Assembly (NCBI GenBank): GCA_963814905.1
Contig: CAWFEM010000008.1
Span: forward strand, 186,001 to 250,000
Origin: DASWJZ01 sp963814905
GTDB taxonomy: Bacteria; Pseudomonadota; Alphaproteobacteria; Rhizobiales; Afifellaceae
Direction of reading: 5' to 3'
Length of the DNA stretch: 64,000 nucleotides
The notes under the pieces were generated by a model that saw nothing but the letters and a program-made list of their open reading frames with translations, was not told where the DNA came from and searched no databases. A program made the translations under genes and the position numbers. Positions within the stretch are counted from its first letter, which is position 1. The number at the start of each line of letters is the position of its first letter. Below are positions 26,096 through 34,362 of this stretch, in pieces.

Positions 26096-26196
26096 GTCGT
26101 CATGCCCGGATTTGATCCGGGCATCCATTCCGTGACGTCTAAGATAGCCGCGACCGGGACGGAATGGATTGCCGGATCAAGTCCGGCAATGACGAC
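26096..26196. repeat. 101-base double-hairpin intergenic repeat, family 1, copy 1
   Basis: Two palindromic arms (CATGCCCGGATTTGATCCGG near 26100 and TGCCGGATCAAGTCCGGCA near 26170) flank an inner pair, CCATTCCGT and ACGGAATGG. The outermost bases GTCGTCAT and ATGACGAC also pair. Three further copies of the same architecture occur at 38120-38220, 38951-39051 and 54346-54441. This one sits between the cupin and isomerase genes. Confidence 0.85.
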
Positions 26197-26223
26197 GGAG
26201 AGGAGCGCGTCGGTCCTTCCGCC

Positions 26224-26625
26224 TTACTTCCTCAAATCCTTCCACGGCGCCTCGCCCGAAACGTCCACCACCTCATAGCCGATCTCGCCGACGCAGGGGC
26301 CGAGGATCGCCAGGACCTTGGCGTCGCGGTCTCCGGTGTTGAAGGAGGCGTGCACCATGTCGGCGGGGATGAAGGCGCAGTCGCCCGGCAAAAGCACGCG
26401 CTTCTCCCGATCGACCCATTGCTCAACCTCGCCGGAAACGCAGTAGATGATCTCTTCCTGGTCGGGGTGCTTGTGGAAGTCGTGTCCCTTGCCGGGGCTG
26501 AGGGTGACGTCGATCATGGTGAGCTGCGAAGCACCGGTATTGGGCGGGTTGCTCATCCAGCCGAGCCGGCCCCAGTCGAGCACCTCAGGCGTCATCTCCT
26601 TGGCGATCACGAACTTGCCGCGCAT
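26224..26625 (-). CDS. Cupin-domain protein
   Basis: A 133-residue single-domain cupin. Cupin motif 1 reads HDFHKHPDQEEIIYCVSGEVE and motif 2 reads LLPGDCAFIPADMVHASFN, giving the usual metal ligands His, His, Glu and His. Such proteins act as isomerases, dioxygenases or binding proteins in sugar pathways. GGGAGAG precedes the ATG at 26625; the longer upstream frame is an artefact of reading into the next gene. The stop of the PEP-hydrolase-like gene is 29 bases upstream, so the two are probably co-transcribed. Confidence 0.85.
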   Translation of the reverse strand: MRGKFVIAKEMTPEVLDWGRLGWMSNPPNTGASQLTMIDVTLSPGKGHDFHKHPDQEEIIYCVSGEVEQWVDREKRVLLPGDCAFIPADMVHASFNTGDRDAKVLAILGPCVGEIGYEVVDVSGEAPWKDLRK

Positions 26626-26654
26626 TTCGCTCTCCCTGGTCCTTGCCGGCCGCT

Positions 26655-27494
26655 TCAGCTCGCGCCGAAGGCGATATCCTTGAAGTGCCGCACCTGCTCC
26701 GTCAGCGCGCCCTCCACCGGCAGCCGCTCCATCGACGACGCGCCATAGAACCCGTGGCAAAGCGCGGCGTTCTTCAGAACATATTCCGCGTCCGCCGGCA
26801 TCGCGATCGGGCCGCCGTGGCAGAGCACGATGATGTCCTTGCGCACACGCGTTGCGGCTTCGGCGATGGCGTCGATCTCGCCGACGCATTTTTCAAGCGA
26901 CTTTGCCGAGGTCGCGCCGATCGCGCCGCCGACCGTCACCCCCATATGCGCAACGACGATGTCGGCGCCGGCCTTGGCCATGGCCGTCGCCTCGTCGGGA
27001 TTGAAGACATAGGGCGTTGTCAGGAGGTCGAGCGCATGCGCCTGGGCTATCATGTCGACCTCGAGCCCGAAGCCCATGCCGGTCTCCTCGAAGCTCGCGC
27101 GCATCGTGCCGTCGAAGAGCCCGATCGTGGGAAAGTTCTGCACGCCGGAAAAGCCCATTGCGCCGAGCTCGGCGAGGAATTGCGGCATCAGCACGAAGGG
27201 ATCGGTGCCGTTGACGCCGGCGAGCACCGGCGTCTTCTTCACCACCGGCAGCACTTCGACGGCCATCTCCTTCACGATCTCATTGGCGTTGCCATAGGCG
27301 AGAAGCCCCGCCGCGGACCCGCGCCCGGCCATGCGGTAGCGTCCGGAATTATAGATGATGATCAGGTCGATGCCGCCGGCTTCCTCGCATTTCGCCGACA
27401 GGCCCGTGCCCGCCCCGCCGCCGACGATCGGAACGCGCCGGCGCACCATGTCCTGAAATTTCTCCAGGATCGCCTGTCTTGCAATGCGCGCCAT
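26655..27494 (-). CDS. Phosphoenolpyruvate hydrolase family TIM-barrel protein
   Basis: A 279-residue protein of the PEP-hydrolase-like (PF09370-type) family. Hallmarks are VPIVGGGAGTGLSAKCEEAGGIDL near the N-terminus, IIIYNSGRYRMAGRGS, and the later VAHMGVTVGGAIG and IIVLCHGGPIAMP. The family is related to PEP mutase-type TIM barrels, and its members occur beside sugar-catabolic genes, but the physiological reaction is mostly unproven. It is the promoter-proximal gene of the minus-strand catabolic set and faces the TetR regulator gene with a 206-base gap. Confidence 0.82.
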   Translation of the reverse strand: MARIARQAILEKFQDMVRRRVPIVGGGAGTGLSAKCEEAGGIDLIIIYNSGRYRMAGRGSAAGLLAYGNANEIVKEMAVEVLPVVKKTPVLAGVNGTDPFVLMPQFLAELGAMGFSGVQNFPTIGLFDGTMRASFEETGMGFGLEVDMIAQAHALDLLTTPYVFNPDEATAMAKAGADIVVAHMGVTVGGAIGATSAKSLEKCVGEIDAIAEAATRVRKDIIVLCHGGPIAMPADAEYVLKNAALCHGFYGASSMERLPVEGALTEQVRHFKDIAFGAS

Positions 27495-27630
27495 GCGGCC
27501 TCCCTCAGCCCCGGCGAGCGCGAGCAGGGAAGGCAGCTCCGGCGTCGCCGCGCGCTCTGCCGCTCGCCCGCTCGTTTCGGGCGCCCGTCGTGCCGGCGCT
27601 GTCGATGCGCTTCATCGCCTCCCCGACGAA

Positions 27631-27658
27631 ACAAGCGATTTCATTCGATCGCTTCTGT
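27631..27658. promoter_or_regulatory. Inverted repeat in the TetR/catabolic-operon divergent region
   Basis: AAGCGAT (27633-27639) and ATCGCTT (27648-27654) are perfect seven-base arms around an eight-base spacer, with partial extension (ACA and TGT) outside them. The region just to the right is strongly AT-rich for this genome (TTTTTGGTTTGCTTTTATTTT), suiting a promoter for the TetR gene at 27701. The repeat is a plausible TetR operator controlling both directions. This is inference. Confidence 0.4.
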
Positions 27659-27700
27659 TTTTGGTTTGCTTTTATTTTGAGACGGCCGTACCATATTGGC

Positions 27701-28483
27701 ATGTCCGTCTCGGGTCAAGTACGGGAGCGAAGCGCCGCCGCGGAGCGCGGCCCGCGCGTGCGCATGCGCCGTCACATGCTGGCGGCAGCGATCCGCCTCA
27801 TGCAGGACGGCTTCGTGCCTTCGGTCAGCGACGTCGCGGAGGCGGCGGAGGTCTCCCGCGCCACAGCCTATCGCTATTTCCCGAGCCAGGCGGCGATGGT
27901 GCAGGCGGTGGTCGACGAGGCGCTCGGGCCGATCCGCGCCTGGCGCTCCGCGAGCGACGATGCCGACGCGAATGTCGCCGAGCTTTTCGCCTTCGCCTTC
28001 CCGCGCATGCTGGAATACGAGGCGACGCACCGCGCTGCCCTTTCCCAGGCGCTCGATCAGTGGACGCGGCGCCAGGCCGGCACGCTCGGCGCGGAGCCGC
28101 GCATCGTGCGCGGCAACCGCAAGAACCTCATTCGCGATGCGCTGGCGCCGCTTGAGGGCCGCGTTCCGGCGGCCACGTTTGACAAGCTGGCGCAGTCGCT
28201 GTCACTGATTTTCGGGATTGAGGCGATTATCGTCCTCAAGGATATTTGGAACGTCGACGACGCGGAACTGCGCGGTCTCGCCCTTTGGGCGGCGCATGCC
28301 CTGGTCGAGGCGGCGGTTGCGGAAAGCCCCTCTGCGGGGCACTCTGGCGCCGCGAAGAAACCGGCCGGGCGGCCTGCCGCCGGAAAGCCGACGGCGGCGT
28401 CCGGCGCTGCGACGAAGCAGCCGCGGCGCCTCGCCGTTGCCAAGAAGAACATGGCCAAGAAGAAGAAAAGGATCGCAGGGTAG
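27701..28483 (+). CDS. TetR-family regulator with a basic, AT-hook-like C-terminal tail
   Basis: A 260-residue regulator. The N-terminal helix-turn-helix is clear (SVSDVAEAAEVSRATAYRYFPS, about residues 38-60), followed by a helical ligand-binding domain to about residue 210. The last 48 or so residues are unusual: a Lys/Ala/Pro-rich tail with KKPAGRPAAGKP and KKNMAKKKKR. GRP within basic residues recalls an AT-hook, and the tail resembles histone-like extensions. The ATG at 27701 has no good ribosome site but is the first start in frame that fits the domain. It is transcribed away from the catabolic set and towards the ABC operon. Confidence 0.83.
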   Translation: MSVSGQVRERSAAAERGPRVRMRRHMLAAAIRLMQDGFVPSVSDVAEAAEVSRATAYRYFPSQAAMVQAVVDEALGPIRAWRSASDDADANVAELFAFAFPRMLEYEATHRAALSQALDQWTRRQAGTLGAEPRIVRGNRKNLIRDALAPLEGRVPAATFDKLAQSLSLIFGIEAIIVLKDIWNVDDAELRGLALWAAHALVEAAVAESPSAGHSGAAKKPAGRPAAGKPTAASGAATKQPRRLAVAKKNMAKKKKRIAG

Positions 28484-28575
28484 AAGCTTCGACAAAACAA
28501 CAAGCCGCAGGAAATGTGGCGCAATTCGCTTCCGGTCCCTGAGAAGGACCGGCGAACCTAACGGAGGAAACTGAG

Positions 28576-29883
28576 ATGTTGAGAAAAATGTGGACTGGTA
28601 TGCTGGCGGGGACGGCGATCGCCCTCGCCGCCGGGCCGGCCGCGGCGCAGGAGCTGACCATCTTCTGGGCCGAATGGGATCCGGCGAACTATCTCCAGGA
28701 GCTCGTCAACGAATACACCGCCGAGACCGGCGTGACCGTCACGGTGGAAACGACGCCGTGGCCGGATTTCCAGACCAAGGCCTTTGCCGAGTTCAACGCC
28801 CACGGCGATGCCTATGACATGGTCGTCGGCGACTCGCAGTGGCTCGGCGCCGGCTCGACCGGCGGGCACTATGTCGACCTCACCGACTTCTTCAAGAAGC
28901 ACAATCTCGGCGAGGTGATGGCTCCCGCGACGATCAAGTACTACGCCGAATATCCTGGTAACAGCGGCAAGTATTGGGCGATCCCGCTGGAAGGCGACGC
29001 GGCGGGCTGGGCCTACCGCAAGGACTGGTTCGAGGACCCGACGGAGATGGCCAACTTCAAGGCGAAGTACGGCTACGACCTCGGTGTGCCGAAGACCTAC
29101 GCGGAGCTTCGCGACATCGCCGAGTTCTTCACCCGGCCCGACGAGAACCGCTACGGCATCGCGATCTACACCGACAATTCCTATGATGCGATGGCGATGG
29201 GCTTCGAGGGCGCCATCTTCAGCTATGGCGGGGACCTTGGCGACTACTCGACCTACAAGGTCGACGGTATCATCAACTCGCCGGAGAACATCGCCGGCCT
29301 GCAGATGTACAAGGACCTCTACAGCTTCACGCCGCCGAACTGGGGCAAGACCTTCTTCCAGGAGGACAACCAGGCGATCACCGAGGGCCTGGCGGCGATG
29401 AGCCTGAACTTCTTCGCCTTCTTCCCGGCGCTCGCCAACCCGGCGACCAACCCGCACGCCGACGCCACCGGCTACTTCGCCAATCCGGCGGGTCCCGGCG
29501 GCGCACAGCATGCGGCGCTTGGCGGGCAGGGCATCTCCGTCGTCTCCTATTCCAAGAACCAGGACGAGGCGATGAAGTTCCTTGAGTGGTTCATCAAGGA
29601 GGACACCCAGAAGAAGTGGGCGGAGCTCGGTGGTTACACCTGCAGCGCTGCGGTGCTGAAGTCGGACGAGTTCCGCAAAGCCACGCCCTTCAACGAAGCC
29701 TTCTACCAGACGATGTTCATGGTGAAGGATTTCTGGGCGGTGCCGGAATATGCCGAGCTTCTGACGCAGATGAACAATCGCATCTATCCGTTCATCGTCG
29801 GCGGCGAGGGGACGTCGAAGGAAGCCCTGGACGGACTGTCCGAGGACTGGCAGGCGACGTTCAAGAAATACGGGCGCATGTAA
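28576..29883 (+). CDS. Carbohydrate ABC transporter substrate-binding protein (family 1)
   Basis: A 435-residue periplasmic protein. The signal peptide ends AAA before QE at about residue 24. The mature chain shows the family-1 solute-binding layout: LTIFWAEWDPANYLQELVNEY, then YDMVVGDSQWLG, the hinge region WAIPLEGDAAGWAYRKDWF, and late KFLEWFIKEDTQKKWAELGG. It binds a carbohydrate or polyol for import through the two permeases encoded downstream. GGAGG precedes the ATG at 28576. It is 92 bases after the TetR stop. Confidence 0.88.
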   Translation: MLRKMWTGMLAGTAIALAAGPAAAQELTIFWAEWDPANYLQELVNEYTAETGVTVTVETTPWPDFQTKAFAEFNAHGDAYDMVVGDSQWLGAGSTGGHYVDLTDFFKKHNLGEVMAPATIKYYAEYPGNSGKYWAIPLEGDAAGWAYRKDWFEDPTEMANFKAKYGYDLGVPKTYAELRDIAEFFTRPDENRYGIAIYTDNSYDAMAMGFEGAIFSYGGDLGDYSTYKVDGIINSPENIAGLQMYKDLYSFTPPNWGKTFFQEDNQAITEGLAAMSLNFFAFFPALANPATNPHADATGYFANPAGPGGAQHAALGGQGISVVSYSKNQDEAMKFLEWFIKEDTQKKWAELGGYTCSAAVLKSDEFRKATPFNEAFYQTMFMVKDFWAVPEYAELLTQMNNRIYPFIVGGEGTSKEALDGLSEDWQATFKKYGRM

Positions 29884-29905
29884 GACGCGTCTGAGCATTG
29901 CGAAC

Positions 29906-29940
29906 GGCGACCGGAACGGGGCGAGCCTCTTCCGGTCGCC
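29906..29940 (+). terminator. Intraoperonic hairpin after the binding-protein gene
   Basis: GGCGACCGGAA (29906-29916) and TTCCGGTCGCC (29930-29940) form a perfect eleven-base stem with a 13-base loop, between the substrate-binding protein and first permease genes. No T-run follows, so read-through is expected. Such hairpins protect the upstream message and raise binding-protein output relative to permeases. Confidence 0.6.
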
Positions 29941-29972
29941 GGTAATGAGAAGAAGAAAGGCTGGAGGGAGCG

Positions 29973-30881
29973 TTGGCTGAAGCGGCTGCGCTGACGGGAA
30001 GTGTGCCGCGCCCACGCACGGGCGCGCATGGGATGAGCGACCTCGCCATCCGCAATTCCTTCATCATTCCGACGGTCCTTTTCCTGATCGTCTTCAACGT
30101 CTTTCCGTTGCTCTATTCGCTCGGTTATTCGTTCACGGATTTCCGCGCGTCGGTGAGCGCGCCGGCGAATTTCGTCGGGCTGCAGAACTACCGCGAGCTG
30201 CTTGCCGATCCGAACATCTGGCGCAACTTCTACGCCACCGCGAAATACGTGATCGTCTCCGTCGGCGGGCAGATGTTTGTCGGCTTCGGGCTGGCGATGC
30301 TCCTGAACCGCGACATCCCGCTCAAAGGCTTCATCACGACGCTTCTGCTTCTGCCGATGATGCTTTCCATGGCCGTCGTCGGCCTCTTCTGGAAGCTCAT
30401 CTACGACCCGTCCTGGGGCCCGCTCAACTACGCGCTCCATCTCGGGAACTTCGAGTGGCTGTCGAACCCCAGCGTGGCGCTCTATGCCGTCGCCATCACC
30501 GACATCTGGATGTGGTCGCCCTTCGTGATGCTGTTGTCGCTGGCCGGGCTGTCCGCCGTGCCGAAGCATCTTTACGAGGCCGCCGCGATCGATCGCGCCG
30601 GGCGCTGGTACACCTTCACGCGCATCACGTTGCCGCTCGTCTCACCGCTTCTGATGATCGCGCTCATCTTCCGCACCATGGAGGCGTTCAAGACGTTCGA
30701 TCTCGCCTTCATCATGAGCGGCCAGCCGACGACGGAGCTCGTTTCCATCCGGCTTTACAAGATGGCGTTCCAGGAATGGCAGACCGGCCGCTCCTGCGCC
30801 ATGGCCTATATCGTGCTGATCGTGGTGATCGCGATCACCAACATCTACGTCAAATATCTGAACCGGGTGAAGGAGCGCTGA
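29973..30881 (+). CDS. Carbohydrate ABC transporter permease (MalF/UgpA type)
   Basis: A 302-residue membrane protein with six main membrane segments. The cytoplasmic coupling motif for ATPase contact is LYEAAAIDRAGRWYTFTRITLPLVSP, the EAA loop with its invariant Gly. It pairs with the second permease at 30883. The TTG at 29973 is proposed as the start because GGAGGGAG lies just before it; the next candidate is the ATG at 30033, which has a weaker site but leaves the first membrane segment intact. The start is therefore uncertain by 20 residues. Confidence 0.86.
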   Translation: MAEAAALTGSVPRPRTGAHGMSDLAIRNSFIIPTVLFLIVFNVFPLLYSLGYSFTDFRASVSAPANFVGLQNYRELLADPNIWRNFYATAKYVIVSVGGQMFVGFGLAMLLNRDIPLKGFITTLLLLPMMLSMAVVGLFWKLIYDPSWGPLNYALHLGNFEWLSNPSVALYAVAITDIWMWSPFVMLLSLAGLSAVPKHLYEAAAIDRAGRWYTFTRITLPLVSPLLMIALIFRTMEAFKTFDLAFIMSGQPTTELVSIRLYKMAFQEWQTGRSCAMAYIVLIVVIAITNIYVKYLNRVKER

Positions 30882-30882
30882 G

Positions 30883-31839
30883 ATGGCGGCAGTTGCTTCA
30901 CCGACCGCGCGCATCGGCAACCGCATCGCCATCGTTGCGGTGATCATCGTCACGCTGATCTTCCTGTCGCCGATCTACTGGATCGCGTCGACCGCCTTCA
31001 AGCCGCGCGCGCTGGCGACGACCGTCCCGCCGACGGTGCTGTTTCAGCCCGAGGTCACCGCCTTCATCAAGCTCTTCACCAAGCGGGTGCAGCTCACGAA
31101 GCCGGTCGATCCGGAGGTCTACGCGAAAGCGCCCTGGTGGGAGCAGCGCATCTATGACGGCGGCGAAAGAGTGCTGAAGATCGGCACAAAACCGCAGCTT
31201 TCCGCCTATCCGAGCCGTTTCATGAATTCCCTCATAACCGCCATCACCTCCACGGTGCTGGCGGTCGGGATGGGAACGTTCACGGCCTACGGCTTCTCCC
31301 GCTTCAAGATCGCGGGGGAGCAGGATCTGCTCTTCTTCATCCTCTCCACGCGCATGCTGCCGCCGGTCGTCGTGGCCATTCCGATGTTCCTGATGTATCG
31401 CGTCGTCGGGCTCACCGACACGCATATCGGGCTCATCATCCTCTACACCGCCTTCAACCTCTCCTTCTCCGTGTGGCTGATGAAGGGCTTCATGGACGAG
31501 ATACCGAAGGAGTACGAGGAGGCGGCGCTCGTCGACGGCTACACGCGCATGCAGGCCTTCTTCAAGATCGTGCTTCCCGAGGCGACGACCGGGATCGCGG
31601 CGACGGCGGTGTTCTGTTTCATCATCGCCTGGAACGAATATGCCTTCGCGCTGATCCTCACCAATCGCGAAGCACAGACCGCGCCGCCTTTCATTCCCGC
31701 GCAGATCGGCTCCGGCCTGACCGACTGGACGACGATTGCGGCCGGCACGTTCCTCTTCCTGCTGCCGGTGGCGATCTTCACCTTCCTCCTGCGCGGGCAC
31801 CTTCTGCGCGGCGTCACCTTCGGCGCGATCCGCAAGTGA
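30883..31839 (+). CDS. Carbohydrate ABC transporter permease (MalG/UgpE type)
   Basis: A 318-residue membrane protein with six predicted helices and a large periplasmic loop after the first (about 40-100). The EAA motif, EYEEAALVDGYTRMQAFFKIVLPEATTG, has the conserved Gly and lies near residue 210. Together with the preceding permease it forms the heterodimeric channel. The ATG begins one base after the TGA of the first permease, with AAGGAG upstream, so the two are co-translated. Confidence 0.88.
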   Translation: MAAVASPTARIGNRIAIVAVIIVTLIFLSPIYWIASTAFKPRALATTVPPTVLFQPEVTAFIKLFTKRVQLTKPVDPEVYAKAPWWEQRIYDGGERVLKIGTKPQLSAYPSRFMNSLITAITSTVLAVGMGTFTAYGFSRFKIAGEQDLLFFILSTRMLPPVVVAIPMFLMYRVVGLTDTHIGLIILYTAFNLSFSVWLMKGFMDEIPKEYEEAALVDGYTRMQAFFKIVLPEATTGIAATAVFCFIIAWNEYAFALILTNREAQTAPPFIPAQIGSGLTDWTTIAAGTFLFLLPVAIFTFLLRGHLLRGVTFGAIRK

Positions 31840-31852
31840 CGGGGCAACGCTG

Positions 31853-32044
31853 ATGGGATTCAAGCAACTGAGCGCCAGCGTCCTCGAGCCGCTTTCCATG
31901 TGGATCATGATCGTCGGCATCGTGGCGCTTTGTCAGCCCTGGGTGGAGCTGCTGCACCGCTACGGGACGACGGTCATCCTCGTCGGCCTGGTCGGCTTCC
32001 TCATCTTCTCGCACATCAAGCCCGACCCGGCGGAGCGAGGCTGA
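31853..32044 (+). CDS. Small two-helix membrane protein within the ABC operon
   Basis: A 63-residue protein with two hydrophobic segments (about 14-30 and 37-55) ending FSHIKPDPAERG. It starts 13 bases after the permease stop and ends six bases before the ATPase start, so it lies firmly inside the operon. I do not recognise a family; small membrane proteins sit at the same place in some glycerol and polyol ABC operons with two ATPases. It might stabilise the permease complex. The reading frame is supported by position and hydrophobic pattern only. Confidence 0.65.
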   Translation: MGFKQLSASVLEPLSMWIMIVGIVALCQPWVELLHRYGTTVILVGLVGFLIFSHIKPDPAERG

Positions 32045-32050
32045 GCCGCC

Positions 32051-33166
32051 ATGGCAGAGATCGTGCTTCGCGACATCGAGAAATATTTCGGGGACAATTA
32101 CGTCATCCGGAAGCTGAATCTGACGATCGCGCACAAGGAGTTCGTGGTGCTGCTCGGGCCGTCGGGCTGCGGCAAGACCACGACGCTCCGAGCCATCGCG
32201 GGCCTGGAGGAGATCGACAGCGGCGATATCCTGATCGACGGTAAGCCGGTGCAGACACTGCAGCCGGGCGAGCGCGACATCGCCTTCGTCTTCCAGCTCT
32301 TCGCGCTCTATCCGCACCTGACCTCCTACGACAACATCGCCTTCCCGCTGCGCGCCACGCGCGAGAGCCGCGCGGAGGTCGACGCCAAGGTGCGCGCCGT
32401 CGCCAAGTCGCTGCAGATCGAGCACTTCCTCTCGCAGCGTCCGTCCGCGCTGTCGGGCGGCGACATGCAGCGCGTCGCCATCGGCCGGGCGCTCGTCAGG
32501 CACCCGAAGGCGATGCTCATGGACGAGCCGATCGGCGCGCTCGACGCCAAGCTGCGCGAGGAGATGCGCACCGAGCTGAAGCGGCTGCATCTGGAGAACG
32601 ACCAGACCACCGTCTACGTCACCCACGATCAGGTCGAGGCGATGTCGCTCGCCGATCGCATCGCCATTATGAACGAAGGCGTGTTGCAGCAGGTCGGCAC
32701 GCCGTCGGAGGTCTATCAGCATCCGGCCAACCTTTTCGTCGCGCAGTTCGTCGGCAGCCCGGTGATGAACGTCACCAAGGCGAGCCTGAAGGCGAACGGC
32801 GGCCACACCAAGGTCATGCTCGGCGACGGCGAGGTTGGCTTCGACTTCCCCAAGGATCTGGAGAGCCGTATGGCGGCGGCTGTTCGATCCAACGCTGACC
32901 TCGTCCTCGGCATCAGGCCGGAGGGCGTGCTCGTCTCGCGTGAGCAGGCGGCCGGTCACGTGCCCGTCGAGGCGCACATCATCGAGCCGCTCGGCGCCTA
33001 TGACATCGTCGACCTCAAGGTCGGCAACGCCTTCCTGCGTGCGCGCACGGCGAGCGGCTATGTCGGCCGGCCCGGCGACATGGTCTGGGCGAAGCTCGAC
33101 CAGGCCCAGACGCACTTCTTCGAAACCACGAGCGGCGACGCCATCGATGTGAGGCTGGGCGACTGA
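32051..33166 (+). CDS. Carbohydrate ABC transporter ATP-binding protein 1 (UgpC/MalK type)
   Basis: A 371-residue ATPase. Walker A is GPSGCGKTT (36-44), the signature LSGGDMQRVAIGRAL starts at 134, Walker B is AMLMDEP (154-160), and the H-loop is VYVTHDQVEA. A C-terminal TOBE/OB regulatory region follows from about 235. It powers the transporter of this operon. Its stop codon overlaps the start of the second ATPase gene by one base (TGATGG), so the two ATPase genes are translated together and probably form a heterodimer. Confidence 0.88.
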   Translation: MAEIVLRDIEKYFGDNYVIRKLNLTIAHKEFVVLLGPSGCGKTTTLRAIAGLEEIDSGDILIDGKPVQTLQPGERDIAFVFQLFALYPHLTSYDNIAFPLRATRESRAEVDAKVRAVAKSLQIEHFLSQRPSALSGGDMQRVAIGRALVRHPKAMLMDEPIGALDAKLREEMRTELKRLHLENDQTTVYVTHDQVEAMSLADRIAIMNEGVLQQVGTPSEVYQHPANLFVAQFVGSPVMNVTKASLKANGGHTKVMLGDGEVGFDFPKDLESRMAAAVRSNADLVLGIRPEGVLVSREQAAGHVPVEAHIIEPLGAYDIVDLKVGNAFLRARTASGYVGRPGDMVWAKLDQAQTHFFETTSGDAIDVRLGD

Positions 33167-34246
33167 TGGCGCATATCAAGCTCGACGGCGTAACCAAGAA
33201 GTTCGGCGGCGCCACGGCCGTCCGCGATTTGTCACTGGAGATCGAGGACGGCGAGTTCTTCGTGCTGCTTGGCCCGACCGGCGCCGGCAAGACCACCACG
33301 CTGCGCCTGATCGCCGGGCTGGAGAAGCCGACCGCCGGCTCCATCTCGATCGACGGAGCGGATGTGCGCGATTGGAGCGCGGCGGAGCGCGACGTGGCGC
33401 TCGTCTTTCAGTACCTACTCGCTCTATCCGCGCTACACGGTGCGCCAGAACCTCGCCTTTCCCCTGAAGTCACGCGTGCGCAATTACAGCACGGCGGAGA
33501 TTGAGGAGCGTGTCGCCAAGGCCGCGCATACGCTCAGGATCGATCACCTCCTCGACCGCAAGACCGACAAGCTCTCCGGCGGCGAGATGCAGCGCGTCTC
33601 CATCGGCCGCGCCATCGTGCGCGAGCCGAAGGCCTTCCTGATGGACGAGCCGCTCTCCAATCTCGACGCCAAGCTCAGGGAGGCGCTCCGCTCCGAGCTC
33701 AAGGACCTTCAGATGAAGCTTGGCGCGACCTTCCTCTACGTCACGCACGACCAGATCGAGGCGATGTCGATGGGCGATAAGGTTGGCGTCCTGAACGACG
33801 GGCGGATCGTCCAGGTCGGCAGGCCGCAGGAGATCTACAACGCGCCGCGCGACACGTTCGTGGCCGGCTTCGTCGGCTCGCCCGCCATGAACCTGCTCGA
33901 CGGCGAATTGCGCGGCGGGCGCGTCTCCACCATGTCCGGCAAGGTCCAGGTTCCGCTGGACGCTGCCGCCGGCGCGAATGGCGATGCCGGCGCGGTCACC
34001 GTCGGCATCCGTTCGGAGGACATCCGCGTCGGCCCGTCGGAAGCGGTCGAGGCGCGCGTTCACGATGTCGAGAACCACGGCGTAGAAAAAATCGTGACGC
34101 TCAGGGTCGACGACCATCTTTTCCGCGCGACGGTGCCCGCCACGGCGGCGGTCAATATCGAGGGCGCCGTCAAATTCAGCTTCGATCCCAAGAAGATGCA
34201 TTGCTTCGACCGCGGCAGCGGGAAGAACCTCACCTTCACGGCCTGA
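33166..34246 (+). pseudogene. Carbohydrate ABC transporter ATP-binding protein 2, frameshifted
   Basis: A second MalK-type ATPase broken by a one-base insertion. Frame 1 (from 33166) encodes LLGPTGAGKTTTLR (Walker A) as far as the Q-loop VALVFQ, then drifts and stops at 33504. The correct sequence continues in another frame from about 33413: YSLYPRYTVRQNLAFPL, signature LSGGEMQRVSIGRAI, Walker B AFLMDEP and the H-loop THDQIEA, to a TOBE domain ending at 34246. Restoring one base at 33411-33416 (GTACCTAC) rebuilds about 360 residues. Either the gene is recently inactivated or the extra base is a sequence error; the intact remainder favours a very recent event or an error. Confidence 0.85.
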
Positions 34247-34362
34247 CGGGTCGCCGCCTCCGCCGGGCGCCCTACCACAGGCGCTCGCGCAAGCCGCCTT
34301 CGTTCCGCTAGAATGAAGGCGGAGATTGCTGTTGCCCGGCGGCTTGCCGGCGGAGGGGTCCG

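Noticed and set aside
33166..34246. Programmed ribosomal frameshifting as an explanation of the split ATPase gene
   Set aside because: No slippery heptamer or following pseudoknot-like element is seen at 33411-33416. A simple insertion or sequence error is more economical.
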